From an uncultured Opitutales bacterium (GTDB lineage: Bacteria; Verrucomicrobiota; Verrucomicrobiia; Opitutales; Intestinicryptomonadaceae), in assembly GCA_944389885.1 (NCBI GenBank), contig CALXNZ010000001.1, forward strand, positions 124,001 to 188,000: a stretch of DNA of 64,000 nucleotides, in the 5' to 3' direction. Under the pieces are notes generated by a model. The model had not been told where the DNA came from. It searched no databases and saw only the letters and a list, made by a program, of their open reading frames with translations. The first letter of the stretch is position 1. Each line of letters starts with the position of its first letter. Shown here one piece after another: positions 63,419 through 64,000 of the stretch. The translations under genes were made by a program, and so were the position numbers.

Positions 63419-64000
63419 TCAGTTTTCTTTCCATTCATCTTCGCCCAAGCGTTTTTTCAGTTCAGTAATATCGAGTGACATGCCCAGCAACAAAGTTTCT
63501 CCGTTAGCGGCGTTAAATTTTGTTTTGGTGGTATGCAATTTGTGCCGTTTGCCCTCATGATCCCTGCGTTCTTCGGAAAATTCCAAGGGCTTATCGGAGT
63601 TCAATACAATCGCATCTATCCTCCTTGTTTTCTCGGCGCGACTATCGTCAAACAAATCAAAATCTGTTTTGCCAACAATATCATATCCGGGACATCCCAC
63701 AAATTCCTCAAAATGCCTGTTTATAAAATCAAAACTGAAATTCACATGCGGTTTCTTCGTAAAAACTATAATAGGAATTTTATCCATCACCGCATTTAAC
63801 AATCCGGCATAATCCTTAAGTTCCAACTCATTCTCCTTGTCATGTGTAATATCCTGAATAATCCCCGCAATCTTGCTCTCATACGACGGCGAAATATTTG
63901 AGCGCAAACTCAAGTTATAATAGCGATTTTCTCCTTCAATACCAGAGCGAAACACAAATTCCTCCATGTCCGAAACGCCGTCTATAAGCTTCTGAAATTT
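63419..64000 (-). CDS. PAS-domain signalling protein, cut by the window edge
   Basis: The frame is open to the right edge, so the start lies outside the window; the visible part begins KFQKLIDGVSDMEEF. It has the end of one PAS domain (to about SKIAGIIQDITHDKE) and a full second PAS domain (FEEFVGCPGYDIVGKTDFDLF ... LLLGMSLDITELKKR). No kinase, cyclase or other output domain follows, as the protein ends shortly after the PAS (EWKEN). Any output domain would have to lie at the N-terminus outside the window. Confidence 0.75.
   Translation of the reverse strand, partial: KFQKLIDGVSDMEEFVFRSGIEGENRYYNLSLRSNISPSYESKIAGIIQDITHDKENELELKDYAGLLNAVMDKIPIIVFTKKPHVNFSFDFINRHFEEFVGCPGYDIVGKTDFDLFDDSRAEKTRRIDAIVLNSDKPLEFSEERRDHEGKRHKLHTTKTKFNAANGETLLLGMSLDITELKKRLGEDEWKEN

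Noticed and set aside
1-64000. CRISPR arrays, insertion sequences, integrase or phage genes, attachment sites
   Set aside because: No regularly spaced repeats, transposase-like proteins or terminal repeats were seen by reading through both strands.

Overview
The window reads as a chromosomal stretch of a Gram-negative bacterium. Lipopolysaccharide synthesis (WaaA/KdtA), two RND efflux pumps, outer-membrane and inner-membrane lipoproteins, GatCAB, a family B DNA polymerase, a GGGtGRT/NifU-like pair and an ECF sigma factor followed by a short single-TM protein together suggest the Verrucomicrobiota (an Opitutae-like lineage). That placement is inference from gene content and protein style; no rRNA or tRNA gene is present to confirm it. 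Base composition looks moderate by eye. There is no insertion sequence, integrase, prophage or CRISPR array, so this looks like stable core and accessory chromosome rather than an island.

Layout. 0.1-4.6 kb (+): murJ-hemE-hemN, translationally coupled by ATGA overlaps, then sixA. 4.6-11.2 kb (-): a four-gene RND efflux operon (tetR, adaptor, pump, outer-membrane channel) with a near-perfect 18-bp palindromic operator just upstream of tetR. 11.2-17.6 kb: a uracil-DNA glycosylase lacking typical Fe-S ligands, a stand-alone CoaC, rsmE, a degenerate YyaL/DUF255-like membrane protein, a soluble histidine kinase and hisD. 17.6-21.5 kb: polB facing adk-ymdB. 21.5-29.2 kb (-): one long run, HlyD/DevB - DevC permease - FabZ-like dehydratase - ketosynthase - Kdo transferase - argH - obgE, which looks like a lipid synthesis/export unit joined to housekeeping genes. 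29.4-31.1 kb (-): NifU-like scaffold plus GGGtGRT protein, with its own terminator. 31.3-33.5 kb: a PepSY-like secreted protein, an RHH protein, an ECF sigma factor and its probable anti-sigma partner. 33.7-38.3 kb (-): gatC-gatA-gatB-M48 peptidase. 38.4-46 kb: a small glycan-degradation locus (GH106-like lipoprotein, divergent beta-helix hydrolase, Tat-exported Gfo/Idh oxidoreductase). 46.2-48.3 kb (-): rpsB-tsf with a palindrome inside the promoter spacer. 48.3-53 kb (+): a 45-residue Cys/His-tailed lipoprotein and a second RND adaptor-pump pair without its own outer-membrane channel. 53-54.2 kb: a secreted histidine phosphatase, an orphan consensus promoter and tatA. 54.3-61.6 kb: two divergent units of otherwise unrecognised envelope proteins around an ABCG-type transporter. 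61.7-64 kb (-): a beta-CASP metallo-hydrolase, a ThiS-like protein and a PAS protein cut by the window edge.

Best candidates for something undescribed: (i) the 54.3-61.6 kb envelope locus, including a protein that looks like an inactivated gluzincin peptidase and a C9 tract whose slippage would fuse two secreted proteins; (ii) the NifU-like/GGGtGRT pair; (iii) the DevBC-ketosynthase-dehydratase-Kdo transferase unit; and (iv) the orphan promoter at 53.8 kb, which may drive a small RNA.
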